This document shows, one piece after another, positions 51,278 through 64,000 of a DNA stretch of 64,000 nucleotides. Origin of the DNA: Adineta vaga (taxonomy: Eukaryota > Rotifera). The notes under the pieces were generated by a model. The model saw only the letters and a program-made list of their open reading frames with translations. It ran no database searches and was not told where the DNA came from. A program made the translations under genes and the position numbers. The stretch is from contig CP075497.1 in the NCBI GenBank assembly GCA_021613535.1, positions 4,898,001-4,962,000 of the forward strand. The letters run 5' to 3'. How positions within the stretch are numbered: position 1 is the stretch's first letter; every line of letters starts with the position of its first letter.

Positions 51278-52088
51278 TTATTTTCTTTCTTTCACTTGTA
51301 AATCAACAGCAATGGGTGGTTGAAGTGGTTTATAACGTAGATTACATGTTGATGCATTGACAAATATAGTTCCATTATGTTCTTCCCGTCCATATGCTTC
51401 ATGTATATGTCCGAAGACATGTAAACGTGGCTTAATTTTTAGAACACGCGCAAGTAAATGTGCACAACCAACATTTTGACCTGTGTACGTCTTATCGAGA
51501 ATGTTTCCTGGTGGACCATGTGTTATAAGTACATCGACATCATCAGGTATTTTTGACCACATCTGTTTAAGTTCCGGACCATTGACAGGTAAATTAAATG
51601 CCCAATCACAAAATTCAGGTTGATATGGACTAGAAAACAAGAAGTGTTTTGAAAAACGATAAATTTGTTTCTTTCTATAATTGATTTTACCTTCCATAAA
51701 ATTTCAATCCTGTTAGTGGATCAACAAATTCTTGATTTTCTAAATAAATAATTCCATAATCTTTCGCTAAAGATGGATCACGAATAAGACGACCAATTTG
51801 CTCATAATCTTGTGTTCTACCTGGATGCCAACGATTGCATGTTCGTTTATAAAATTCTGATTCGAGAGTTACATCATGATTACCAGCAATTATGATTTTC
51901 AATCGAAATTGTGTTAAAGATTTCAGGTATCTCAGAAATTCTTCGATTTCCGTTTGATAACCAGTCATCGAAAAATCACCACCATGAACAAGAATATCAC
52001 CAGATGGAAGAGAAAAATGATAACGGGAATGAGTATCACTAATACATACGATACGTGTCGTATTTGTTGGATTGGTATTACTAGCCAT
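51278..52088 (-). CDS. MPPED-like metallophosphoesterase
   Basis: Calcineurin-like phosphoesterase of the MPPED1/2 (UPF0046) family. All metal-binding motifs are present in order: CISDTHS, LVHGGDFS, IIAGNHDVTLE, VLITHGPPG and HVFGHIHEAYG. The family blocks LTGLKFYGSPYQPEFCDWAF and IFVNASTCNLRYKPLQPPI are also seen. Two main exons are joined by a 60-70 nt intron near 51630-51690. I chose the ATG at 52088 (MASNTNPTNTTRIVC). The frame is open upstream with a hydrophobic stretch but has no ATG there. The protein is about 240 residues, of normal length for the short forms of the family. The physiological substrate is unknown, and related proteins hydrolyse phosphodiesters, including cyclic nucleotides, weakly. 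Confidence 0.9.
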
Positions 52089-53567
52089 AACAGCGATTAA
52101 AATGATTAAGAAAAATCTTGCACAATAAAATGAATTATACACACGTTTGGTAAAGTAAAATGAAAATATAAGAAAGAAAAGAAAACATATATTTGTATTA
52201 ATTGTAGATCCATCTATGAAGATGTCGACAGAGGTATTTTGATTAAATGTTTTAACATTCGTTAATAATGAGTAATAGTAATCATACTTATATTCTTAGG
52301 AAATACTTACCAAAAATAATGATTCATTTCTTAGCATATTTTTGTCATTTGTCTATCACGATGCTGATGTAATGTCAATCGAATCATTTTTCATAATTCT
52401 CTATGTTTGAATAGATAAAGAGTAGAATACTGATTTATGAACTTTTCTTCATTAGTTATTCAATCGATAAAGTATGACATGATTATCTATTTCTTTTTTT
52501 TTACAATTAACACCCATCAATGACTTTCAAATGACATTGGAATTTGTCATGTATTATTTGACCTTGAAAGTATAGTATTACTATTGCTTTGCCAATCGAA
52601 GTGTTTGTTCAATTCTTACATAACTCAATGAGTATTTAAACAGCATTGAAAACAAGAGGAAAAGTGACATTAGTTATGTTCTAATGAAACTGAGATGATG
52701 CGACAACGCTGAAGTATCATTATCTTCGAATACTTAGAAGAAAATGGATAAATGTATTACGAATGATAGTTCATTAGAAATAAATTGTGCATCGATCTTG
52801 ATTTGAAAAAGAATATCAACACAAGAAAGATTTCGAATGAAAAACAACATTTACGTTTAAAGTCTTCTCGTCATGCAGAAAATCTGTTTAGACGTATTGA
52901 TAAAATAAAAAGTCTGATGTAAAAAGACATTCATCTCAACATGAATTCTTGTAAATAAAGAAATCTTCGGGTCATTTATATTCTGACATGTGTTAATACT
53001 AAATTTCCTATTCGATCAATATTGATCATGATAAGTCAAAAGAATAATATTAGAGATAAAAACAACAAATCTGTCAATATGACATTGAAATCCATGTAAC
53101 AAAAGAAATTTCATTTTTGTTAATTCTTTCTAAAAGGATACGATAATACATAGTAAATAATTTACTAGAAGATATAAGTAAAATTATCTGTATTGAAAAT
53201 GTCATCAGATTATTGAGAAGAAAAGCAATCGTTAAAATAACAAAATAACAGAAAAATTCTGTCATTCAAAAGTAAGAAAAATAGAAACAACATGATTCAC
53301 AAATCTCATACATAGACATGTCTTATGAAAAAATGTTATACATTATATCGGCATAAAATTTTCATATAGTCACCGTTATCGAAAGCACATATATATATAT
53401 ATATATATATAAAGAATAAACAAAGAAAAAGATGACTAGTGGAATGAGGAAACATTGGAGAATTTCTAAACGATTAAATCATGAATGATTTGTACGTGAT
53501 ACTTCAGTTGATTTTCTTGATATTGGTAATTCATTGATTGGATCATCTTGATCGTACAGCAATGAAC
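52089..53567. other. Intergenic, no gene seen
   Basis: AT-rich sequence without a recognisable gene. It contains the AT dinucleotide run at 53389-53411, listed separately. Many short open frames have no motif support. Confidence 0.5.
53389..53411. repeat. (AT)n microsatellite
   Basis: About eleven AT units downstream of the GPCR stop codon. Simple repeat. Confidence 0.9.
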
Positions 53568-55732
53568 TCATTTCTGATATTGTCGCTTCACATGGTACTC
53601 TCTGGAAACAAGATGTTCAAGTTCATCGAAGACTTCATTTGTTAAACGTTGATTAGCTAATGTGTGTAATTCATATGTATCAACATCTCCATTTAATATC
53701 GGATTTTGAATGATTTTCGATGTCAGAATAGTATCATAAGAAATAGTTCCATTCCATTGTAATTGATTTAAATGTGGTGTCATACTTGCATGTCGTGATT
53801 GTGCTTGAGGAGTAAATTTCGTATTCATTGAATGAGTAGATTTACTAATAGATGTACGTATTTTATTTCCAGATGATAGATTACAACATTGACAATTATT
53901 GTAATGAAGAATTTCAAAGAAAGCATTACGAAATTCTCTAAAGAATTTGATTAAGTTAAATGAATAGGATTATAAAGATCGGTTCTATCTATAGAATGAT
54001 TAGATTAAGAAATCGATTCGGATACTTGAATTAGCGAGAAAACAGTGATGGTGTTTTCGTCGTAAAACCAATGGAAACTACTTAGGAAATTGACAATGCA
54101 CAAATCTATCTCATAGAATATTTTTATAAAAATCTAGATGAATGAGAATAGAATACATTCCTCGAACTGAAACGATCATCGAGTAGAAATATTATTTCAG
54201 ATTGTGATGTATCTGTTAATATTCTCTTGAGATTTCTCACTTAGTAATCAAGTAACTAATGTTTTTCTAATAAAATATATAATGTTTAGAGATTATTGTC
54301 TCAAATAATCGAGTACTTTTATATAATATATGAAAGATCGATTAGTATTTATCAGTTATTATTTTGATCTATCGTGAGATAACCTATCATTATTATCCGA
54401 CAGTTTAATTGAAGTTTTTTTTTTCTTTCTTAGATCTCATAAAGTTCGAGTAATACAGAGGAAACGCGCGATGTCAATAATTTTATAGAATTACTGTCAT
54501 TGACTTCGAAATACAATCGTTAATAATCGTTTGCGGTTCATCCGAATAACAAGTTCATATTTTCTAAGAAATCATTAATAACAACTTACTTATTTGAAAA
54601 TGCATAAATCATAGGATTACAAAATGAGTTGGCGTAACCTGAATACAATCATAAATAATTCCGAGAAAAACACGGATGAAATTTTAACCTACCAATCCAT
54701 GTAATAAAACGTTCGATAGAAGAATCAAGACAATCATTACAATAGGGCAATCCAAGATACATTATGAAAAATGGTAACCAACAAAGCACAAATACACCCA
54801 CAACAATACCTTTAAATAAATAAAAAAACATCGAAATGATTGAAAATATATTTCACTGATATACCTAATGTTCGTATAGCTTTAATATTTTTATTCCATT
54901 TTGCACTTTCAATAACGAATTTTTCATCACTATGTAAACGTTTAATAATACTTTCAAGTTTTTGTAATTCACGTGAATGTTTTCGTGCTGTAATAAAGAT
55001 ACGTCCATAGAGAAAAAGAATAATAATCAACGGAATATAAAATGATGTAAGTGATGATACGATCGAATAGATTCGATTTGGTCTCACTGCACATGGAGTA
55101 TCGGAAAGATGACCATCAGTTTTTGTTTGACTATAGAAACCTAATAGAACAGGTGCGTAGGAAATAAGAACACTTATTAACCAAATACCACCAATAATAA
55201 TAAAAATTGTTCGTTTAGTCATTTTTTGTTTATATTTCAATGGATTTTCGATCGCAACATATCGATCAAAACTGACAGCAACTGAAAAATAAGATAAAAG
55301 ATTTTCGTTTCTTTTTTCAATCATCATTTACCGAGATGTAAAATAGATGCTGTACAAAATGTAATATCATTTGCTACCCAAATATTACAAAAAACTTGTC
55401 CAAAAATCCATTGTTTTTTCATTTCATAGATAAATCCAGGTATCATAACAGTTGTCGTGACGAGTAGATCAGCTATGGCAAGTGACATCAAAATGAAATT
55501 TGTTGGATGACGAAGTCGTTGAACACGACATATAGCAGTAACAACAATAACATTTCCAATTATACTTAACAAAATAATACTTGAATAGGACTAAAAATAG
55601 AAGAATAAAGTTTTGTTTTCTATTTGAAACTTTATTTACAATAATTCCAGCGATCAATTGTCCTGTACTTGAAGTTTTTGTATGAGTTCGAGGATGTTCA
55701 GTTGTTATATAATTCAGTTGATTGTCATTCAT
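53568..55732 (-). CDS. Aminergic-type class A GPCR
   Basis: Seven-transmembrane receptor of the biogenic amine group. TM1 is SIIGNVIVVTAICRVQRL. TM2 is NFILMSLAIADLLVTTTVMI. TM3 has the amine-binding Asp in WVANDITFCTASI and the DRY motif in SFDRYVAIENPLKYKQKM. TM5 is SSLTSFYIPLIIILFLYGRI, with the Ser pair aminergic receptors use. TM6 is FVLCWLPFFIMYLGLPYC. TM7 has WIGYANSFCNPMIYAF, with the aminergic WxGYxNS signature and NPxxY. The third loop is short and basic, and the tail is about 120 residues. The intron between TM7 and the tail (about 53943-54588) is unusually long for this genome. The ligand (dopamine, octopamine, tyramine or serotonin) cannot be decided. Confidence 0.9.
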
Positions 55733-58700
55733 GATCAATGATAGACGAATGTCTTGTAATAAAATATATGTATAGTTATTTATAGATTGTTAGATTTTAT
55801 CAAAGAATAACAATAATAATAATGATAATGAAGGGAAGAAAACCGAATGAATGGCAGTAGTAACTGATTTAATACAAAACATGTCATGTAAATCGAAGAC
55901 ATCTGATCCAGATACAGAAGAAGAAAAAGAAGAAGATGTTTGGGCGAGGAAAATAACTGATTAAGAGAAAATATTTCATGCGCACGTCAAATACTACATG
56001 AGCAGTCAAGCAGAACAATTCGCACTTCATTCCGCATTAGAGCAAACACAATCATTTCGATCTGAATGAAGTTCTTATTGCACTTAATAAATGAAGAAAC
56101 TCATGATTTCTGGAAGTTTTTCTTTATTTCTGAATAGATTAATGAGAGAAAACGAAAACAAGAAATGTAACAAGGTCTATTCTTTGCATGAAGAAAATTA
56201 ATATCATACTTTTTCTCTTATCGTTATATGATACTTGAATGTGATAGACTCGAAAGAAATATGATAGTAATGTCTTTGGCTAAAAAAGAACTTTTTCTTC
56301 TAGAATTAATTCAAGCATCAAACGTGTCTATTGACATGATTGATCGGTCGTTGTCAACTAAATCGAGAGTGTGTTTAAGAATAGATTTTGAATATGCGTC
56401 GATTTCGGAAGAGACTGAGTATAGAAAAAATAAATTGTTTGTCTTCTTTTTGTTTTTTTTCTTCTTATTCTTGCCGCGCTTACTTTTCGACGGTCTCTTG
56501 ATCAGATTACAATAGTACTACAGAAGGCAAAAGAAACATAAAAATAAATCTCGTTATTATTGAATATACAATTGAGATTTTTCCGTTTCTAATAGAACTG
56601 ATTTCATTGACTGAAACTATCCGTATGGCGCCGAGATTCAATTTCAGACATAATAATAAACATAATTAATCTATGTCTACATATAAATAGATCTGAGCAT
56701 CATCATCACGAAATCATGCTCATATCCAGAAATATCAACATAGAACAAGTCACAGTACGAGAAAAAGCCTCAGTTTATCTAACTAATAATCAAATTTATT
56801 TCAATAGAAATTTTCTGAACTTGTCATTAGATGACAAGCATTTATATTTATAGTACTTACCCAGCAATATTATCTAATTTATAGAAGAGAACTCTTGTCA
56901 TGAATGTGTATTGAAGTCTGACAACTTGAAAAATTCTATGACAACGATAACAAAAGATTATATGTGAGTTCGAAGAGAAAAATAAAACTAAAAAGAAATC
57001 TTTGATGATTACTTTATCTAATGAGATTATTTGGTTTCAATTGCTATTAATAATTACTATTGTTCTTCTGTTCGTCTGTATAAATAATATGGTGAAGGAA
57101 AAGAGAATAGAAAATTGTAAAAAAGAGATAAGCTTAGTTCGTCGAAAAAATTGACTACTAAAAAACAAATGACGATATAAGAAGAAAAACGAGCAATGAA
57201 AAGAAGAAGAAGAAGAAGAAAAAAGAAGAGAGAAGTCGACAAAAGTATACAATTTATAGTGAGAATATTCTTTACAGAGATTGAATTTCGTATGTAAAAT
57301 CTTTTCTTTTCATGTATAATATTAACAATTGTTTTATGTTACTATTCTGTCGTTTTCTTTTTTGTTACATTCATGTGATTGATAGTATAAAATCAATAGA
57401 TTTAAAGAAGATTATCGAATGTTAGAACGAAATATTAAATAGGTCGATGTCTAAATTTAATCTTGGTTTGATATGTAGATGAGAGATATTTGTTAAGACT
57501 GAATAATAATTATGTCGACTAGAGGATACTGAGATCTTCGTTAAAAAATTCTAAGTACTATTAGAGTATTTTATGTATGATAAAGTTTTATAAAAAAGAA
57601 ACAGGTAATGAATTATGTTTTTCTAATAAATTTAAAGAGTATTTGAGTACATAGTCGGTCGGAATGAATTCAATTCAAGTTTTAATAAATGTAATATAAC
57701 TGTTCTTACCACGTTCGTTTCCTATTCTATATTACTATGCCATTTTAGTTGAACATTAATTCTCGTTTTTGTCTTTTACTACTTTAGTTGTTTACACCAA
57801 TTTAAGAGTAACGGAAGTGAATAAGAGTTTCCTTTCTGTTCTTTTGTCGCTTGCTCAATATTTGAGCTTTTTTCTCTTCTTTTCCAAAAAGAAAATCGAG
57901 AACTTAGTCGATAAAAAATCTCAATTGACGACAATAAAACTTTAGGCATCTGCCATCATCTTCATCAATGTCGGAGAGAATAAGAAATGAAAGAAGATTT
58001 CTTTACCTATTTATTACTTTTTCTCTATTCTTCAAAAACGACATTCAAGAAGGTGAAGAAGAGAAATGTTAAGATAAACTAAGAAAATTAAATCTTACAT
58101 GGTTAGAAGAACGTTTGCTTAGATGAAACAGATGTATAAAGAAGTATCTTTATCTAATCTTAATATATACTCAGACAGATGCTATCAAGCAATATATATG
58201 TATATATACATATTTCTCGTCATCTTATAAAAATATTGTCATCGTTAGTCTACACATCAGTATGACTACCATGAAATGCCTGCTGTGATCAGTTTTCCTT
58301 GCAATTGTTTACATTGTCTTCATCGTCAACTAACCAGAGAGAATTCTGACTCTAACTTGCAGAATGTAATCATATACTGAATCATGCGACACCTGTACAA
58401 ATAACAATACTTCAAGGCAAATGAGAACAGAAAGAGAAAGACAGATATCTATAGTTATACCAAATAAAGAACATCGTATGTATGTATGTTTTGACAAATC
58501 AATACCAACAACAACGATGACAGTTATTCAAGGCGTGATCAGTTGTCATTCTTTTTCTCTTGGTTCGAAAAAAAAACAATCAATCAGTCAACCAGATATT
58601 ATCTGCAGGGATTGATCAAACCATAAATGATAATGCTCTTGTGATCACTAATGACGTAGAAATAAATATACAAAAGAAGAAAATCTTACTTATTTAGAAG

Positions 58701-61378
58701 TCTTCTTATTAATTAGCAAACATTTCTATGGAAAAAAAAACATTACATGATGTAGTTCAAAACATGATAAACGATCATTCATTGTAATTTTAATTCATCA
58801 TGACTTTACGGATATATAAAAAATGATATTCAAGGATACGTCAGATAGTACTTCAAAAAAGAAAGTGTACTTTCATTCATTTTTTTCCTCAGAATAATTG
58901 AAATATTTTATGTGTTTAATTGCCGTTTTGATATAGATAGTTTCACTCATTTGAAAGAAACCATATGTTTTAATCATCATTTAAAGGCATGATTCCTTAC
59001 TAGTTAATTCAACAAAGTAGAAAATTAGAAATCGTTTTACTATAGACAAAACGTGCTTGGAAATTGAAATGAAAGAAGAAAATATGATCGTAATTAAACT
59101 TTATAGTAAAAGAAAAGTATTACGTTACAATAATTCTATTGTCCAGACTTTGTGAGCAATGATAAAATATTATCAAAGACGTTCGAAGTTCATGTACGTG
59201 ATGTCATTTTCTTTTTCTTCATTGTTGATCGTCGTCGTCATCATCATTGTATATTTATGATCTTAATCAATAACAAATATTTAACGTCATGATTTCGATC
59301 ATAATAATCTAGATTGCTGAGAGTTCTACATACAATTTGTTATCTGATCTTCCTCTCCTATTTTCAATTATTATCCAAAGTAAACAAAGAAGGGAGCACG
59401 ACTTAAATAATTCTTTTTTTTTCTTATGACAATCTATACCAATATTATATACCTGTATTTGAAACATTATTTTTTTTAATAACATTAGATCAGCTAATTT
59501 ACTTGAGTAGGAATAAAGCTCGAAGTAAGAATGTTTAAAACTAGATGAGATATTTCTTTCTAAAACGAAGTGAAAAGGTCAGATTTATTTGGCTTAAACA
59601 TCAGAATAGTTCGTGATGGGATTTAGAAGCTTTGGATATGCATTCGAAGCGGAGTATTCTTTACTCTTGCTTGCATGTTTCTGAATAGTAGAAGAGGAGA
59701 AAAATAGAATAGATGAGGTAAATTAATTTCATCCAATATTTTTCTCTAGTATGACATGCTATTCGGGAAGATAGTTCTAATTACAGCGTCAAAATCATTG
59801 AATGAATTTGAATAATACTAATAATGTAAACAAAAATTTCGACAGTCATCTTGCTACAAAAAACAATTCAAACTAAAAAAAGTAACATTCTCTATTTACC
59901 TGCTGGGAAAATTCATTAACTTTTAATATCAAGGTCTATAACAATAAATTATCGTCAGCAATAACGCTGGAATATTTTGTAAGTACTATGCTTTATATAG
60001 TACATAGAAAGTTCATTACAATGAACTAGTATTAAAGTCTGATTATGACTGAACTTATGTGTATTATTCTGAGTGCTTCTTTTCTACGTCAATAACGAGA
60101 ATATCTACTAGAACCGGATCTTAACTTACATGTCTGTGCATTGCTGAACGAGAAAAATGTCGATATTTCATTAGGTTTTCGAATTCAACGTTAAACATAC
60201 CTGTTATACTACTAGCTGAAGTACAAAACAAATTTTATCTGTTTCAGATTGTCTATTGCAATAAACTTTGATGATATGCACATTACTCTTTTCCAATCAT
60301 TCTTTTTTATACGGTCATGCATCATGCTGCGTAAACATTTCGAATATTGCATGACACCTACTGCGTACAGATACTCCCAGAATCCTAGTATGGACTCGAT
60401 GCCTTTCATTTGAACCTCAAGTATATCGTCTAATGTACTCTTGCAACCATATGACATTTACAATAGATATTGCTTTTTCGAATCGTTTTCTAAATTTGAT
60501 TACTTACTTTCTATATATTTTAGTATCTCCACTGATCGACAAATACGATGAAAATAGTTTAATTAATGAACTGCTCACATTTTCGCCTTGAGATTTATAT
60601 AGAACTTTATTTACGGCTAAAGTAATAGAGATACTATTAATCTGAGATCTCTCACTCACTCTCTCTTTTGCGTATTTCGTAACTGTGCAGTAAATCCCTA
60701 ATGTGAATACTTCAGTATTCTATTCAAAAAATTCATAATAGAACGGTTTAGTATCCATGTTTCCGGTTTTTATTAAACAATAGAAAATATTTCTAAGCTC
60801 AAGAAACGACCACAATGAAAGGATTATTTTTCCCTTAATACAATCATCATCTTTTCCACCAGATTAGTAATACAATAATTTAATCAAATCATGACACCAT
60901 TGAGCTAAATACCTATTATATTCAATAGCATAAAGAATTCATACTAGACATCTATATTCAACAAAGTTTCATGTGATAAAATGTTTTATTTCATCTTATA
61001 TCTTATCGATTGAAAAAAAACGAAGACAAAAAGAATCACATTTGTATGAGAAAGAACAGAAAACAGACATGGTCGATTATCGAACAAAATGAAAAACGAC
61101 ACATACAAGTATTTACATAGTTATGCAGCGTAAATACACAAGAACACAAAGGAAAGAAACAGAGTTGAAGAAGAAGAAGAAAGCCAAACAAGTAAGATCT
61201 TTTTTTTTCTATCTTGTATCGAATTGAACATAGAGATAACTGTTCACAATTTTCAATTGTTTAGATTCATAAAATAGTTGAGTAGTCTTCGTTTTGATAT
61301 ACAATTGGTTCGAATTAATAAACGGAGACAAACAAAGAAATATCTGACACAAAATAAAGATATAAGATTGATTTTCGT
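55733..61378. other. Long interval without a recognised gene
   Basis: About 5.6 kb of AT-rich sequence. Open frames at 56228-56515 (+), 58421-58615 (+) and 60212-60457 (-) show no motif I recognise and no convincing splice partners. A GAA-rich tract lies at 57195-57235, and a TATATATGTATATATACATA palindrome lies near 58193-58212. It probably holds 5' exons or regulatory sequence of the GPCR, or the 3' region of PTPN3/4. Confidence 0.5.
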
Positions 61379-64000
61379 TTAATTGCCGCTTATTTGTACT
61401 AATCCTTGATCGTAAGCATAAAGTACAGCTCCACATGCAAATTGATATTGACTCTAAAATAGAATTTATATGTATGAGAAAAGATGTTTGAATTCAAAAT
61501 GAATATTCGTACAGCGGTTTGAATCATTCCTAAACGTTGTTCACGCATTTGTCGAACAATATCAGTTGGAAATACAGGTTGATTTGTTTCAATTAAACAC
61601 AAAGCTGTTTCCATTAGGATTAAAACACCTGTTCGACCAATTCCAGCACTATAACCGAAAACGAATAGATTTTTCAAAAGTTAATCTTTGACTTTTACCT
61701 GCAATGAACAAGAATAGGTAAATGCTTATTTGATTTTCTTAATTCTCGAATTTCTAAAACAAATTCCACAAATGATCCATAATCATTAGGTACACCATGA
61801 TCTGGCCATGTTTCTGTTTGTATTTGATAAATAATACGTTCTTCATTAGTTTCTGTATGTGTAAATAGAAATTCTCTATAGATAAGTTGATTTTCTTTTC
61901 GTTCACGTCGACAACATATACTAAACAATCCGTAATCATTAGTTTCCAAAACATTTGGCCAATATTGATGACATTTTATTCGACCACTAAATAGAAATCC
62001 AATTTCGTTTACAAATCATCACAAAAAAACAAAATAATTCTTCATCATACTTTTCAAACAATGTCGTTAACATAATTAACAATGTACATTGTTGTTCCCA
62101 AATCATTGTCCAAAATGCTTCACATGTTGTTGGTAATGGTCCTTGTGTTGCAATGTAACGATTAACAATATCCGTGGATATAATAGGCATCTACAAAGAA
62201 GAACAATGTTTGTTTTCGATGAACAAAAGAAATTTTCATTACATTGATGAAATTAGCATTGATATAATCACTATCTGTACCAGACTTCAGAATAACACGT
62301 GTTTGATCATAAGGTAAAACATCTTTATAACGATTACGATAATAATTATTTTGACTAGTACCAATTTCAAATGTAAAACCTTCTTTTCGTCGTTGAAGTA
62401 TCTGGAGAAGATTTTGTTTTCATGAATATATTAGTTTTATTGAGACTAGTTAAACTTACTTCATACTGTTCAATAAGATGACCTGTTGTTAGATCGTCGC
62501 GTAAAGTTTCTAATGATTGTTCTAAAGGATGTTTTGCATTGAAATTTAATAAACCATTATCATATGCATCTTCCGAATCAGTATCATTATTGAATGGTGA
62601 ATGACGTTTGTTTAATGGTCGAATAAGAAGTTCTAATTCTCCGAATGGTCGTTCACGTGATTGACGAATCATATTTACAACCTAAAAATGAATTTGATTC
62701 GAAATGATATTTGTTTTTTTCCCACTTACGTCTTCATGTGAATGATTTTGAATATCAATATCATTAATCGATAAGATTTCATCACCTTCTTGAAGTAATG
62801 CTCGATTAGCTGGCGTTTCTAAAGCCACTCTTGAAACAACAATCGGCATTTGTTCATCTCCGCCACCCTTCAAATCAAAGTAGAATTTTACTTTCTTTTT
62901 TTAAAAATTCAATGAATTACTTTAACATTAAAACCATATCGACCATCTCCATCTGATTGAAGTTTTATTGAAATTGTATCAGAAGTTTGCCGTGGTATTG
63001 GTGGATCCATATAATTTGTTCCGTTCGACACGTCAGAGCTAGAAAAAAAAATTTGTTCTTTAAAATTTTCAAATCGTTACGAAGTAACAAAGATCATAAA
63101 GAATCCCCTTTGCTATATGTAAATCACAAAAACACAGAGAAGAAAGAAAGAAGAACATCTTTATGTTTTGATTACTCGAAAACAAAAACAAAGGAATGTA
63201 GTTTGAAAATTTTTCTTTACCTTTTTCGATAATCATTGTTTCGAGGTAATGTCGCATTCTTTGGTTTGTATTCATTAGCTTCCATCAATGCATTGCTATT
63301 GTTCGATGTTGAATGATTTGTTTGAAGAACTTTCGTACAATTAAATGGTTGACGAGGCGGTTTTGGAGGTGGAGGTGAACGATTGTGATTATATTTATCG
63401 GATTTAGCAATTGAGACCGAGGATGAAGAAAGAAATAGAACAGTTTTTAAATTGGAATTTCGTTTTAATGAAAGATTATTATTTGTTGTTGAAAGTGGTA
63501 ATGTTGATGAACCATTTGTTGTACGACTATTTCTTCGACTTGAAATTCTTTGAATTTCAATTTTGAAAAGTCACTTTTTTTAATTAATAAAACAAGAAGC
63601 AATTTACCTTTCGAATGTTTTGGGTTTTTTGCCATTTGTTTCAATTAATAGACCATTTGGTACGATATCATTACTAAAATAAATCTGTGTTGACAAGAAA
63701 ATTGTCTCATTCTTCATTGATTACCTTTGTCGAAATTTATTTGAAAATTGAAAGAATTTTTTCGGTGATGGTGAAATTGTTGTCAAACGAAAAAATGTAT
63801 GATGATCTACACATGATTTCCATAAATATTTACAACAACGATAACTACGTAATGTAAATACAATTGAATTATCATCCGGAGAATTCTAAATCAAATCAAG
63901 AAGACATCATTTTTTGATTTTTATATACAAAAAATTATTCATTTTCTCCAGATAACAACAGAACACACACACACACATACATGCTAAATACATGCTTAAA
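61379..64000 (-). CDS. PTPN4: Tyrosine phosphatase PTPN3/4 (FERM-PDZ-PTP), 5' end off the window
   Basis: Cytosolic, membrane-cytoskeleton-linked tyrosine phosphatase. From the right edge: the end of the FERM domain and FA region ([29 protein letters not shown]), a Ser/Asn/Pro-rich linker with [11 protein letters not shown], then PDZ ([40 protein letters not shown]). The PTP domain has [68 protein letters not shown], the intact loop [20 protein letters not shown] and [20 protein letters not shown]. It ends [11 protein letters not shown]. All catalytic residues are present. The start and most of the FERM domain lie beyond position 64000. PTPN3 and PTPN4 cannot be separated here. Confidence 0.95.
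63963..63976. repeat. (AC)n microsatellite in a PTPN3/4 intron
   Basis: Seven AC units near the right edge, in what reads as an intron. Confidence 0.8.

Noticed and set aside
52089-52142. A signal peptide on the MPPED-like protein (FYCARFFLIILIAV)
   Set aside because: The upstream frame has no ATG, only GTG at 52142. The family normally starts close to the CISDTHS motif.
57037-57252. Ser/Phe-rich minus-strand frames
   Set aside because: They are low-complexity translation of a GAA-rich tract with no conserved motif.
60212-60457. An 81-codon minus-strand frame
   Set aside because: It has a normal ATG and mixed composition, but no motif, no splice partners and no neighbour support, so it could be chance.
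1-64000. CRISPR arrays, insertion sequences, rRNA, tRNA or telomeric repeats
   Set aside because: None was seen by eye. I found no regular spaced repeats, no tRNA A/B box pairs that fold, and no TGTGGG-type arrays. A tRNA scan would be the proper test.

Overview
The window is nuclear DNA from a small metazoan. It is AT-rich, with dense genes on both strands, many exons per gene, and introns that are mostly 48-70 nt long with ordinary GT..AG ends. The gene set is animal: a Hippo-type kinase with a SARAH domain, an aminergic GPCR, synaptobrevins, HOOK, an axonemal dynein heavy chain, MED28, PTPN3/4 and VPS26C. Low GC, tiny introns, tight gene spacing and acceptor-like sites just 5' of start codons fit a bdelloid rotifer (Adineta/Rotaria type) best. 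That identification is inference, because no marker sequence in the window proves it.

Layout, left to right. 1-2.7 kb (-): PDPR, cut by the left edge. 2.9-3.2 kb (-): a COX8-like small protein. 3.2-5.6 kb: decayed coding sequence. 5.8-9.7 kb (+): PRPF38B, then eEFSEC. 9.7-12.6 kb: no clear gene, but a TATA/Inr/GAGA-type promoter. 12.6-15.1 kb (+): MTO1. 16-17.2 kb (-): a beta-lactamase-fold serine hydrolase. 17.6-21.1 kb (+): a DHHC palmitoyltransferase that splices in frame into two degenerate receptor-type tyrosine phosphatase domains. 21.2-21.6 kb (-): a small secreted six-cysteine protein. 22-24.2 kb (-): VPS26C, with an unrelated + strand gene inside one intron. 24.7-40.7 kb (+): an inner-arm axonemal dynein heavy chain. 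40.9-48.1 kb (-): STK3/4, UQCC1, HOOK and MED28 in one closely packed same-strand run. 48.4-51 kb (+): two adjacent synaptobrevin genes. 51.3-52.1 kb (-): an MPPED-like metallophosphoesterase. 53.6-55.7 kb (-): an aminergic GPCR. 55.7-61.4 kb: nothing recognisable. 61.4-64 kb (-): PTPN3/4, cut by the right edge.

The genes do not form one pathway. Loose themes are mitochondrial function (PDPR, COX8-like, MTO1, UQCC1), membrane and vesicle traffic (VPS26C, HOOK, two VAMPs, DHHC), and RNA and translation (PRPF38B, eEFSEC, MED28). The most notable observation is the DHHC plus tandem pseudophosphatase gene. Both of its PTP signature loops are broken (Cys to Ser in the first, a shortened loop in the second), while an intact canonical PTP domain is present in PTPN3/4 at the far end of the window. 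Other points of interest are an AT..AC intron in the dynein gene, a start codon split by an intron in the second synaptobrevin, a long C-terminal tail on that synaptobrevin, a nested opposite-strand gene, and likely trans-splicing of closely spaced genes.
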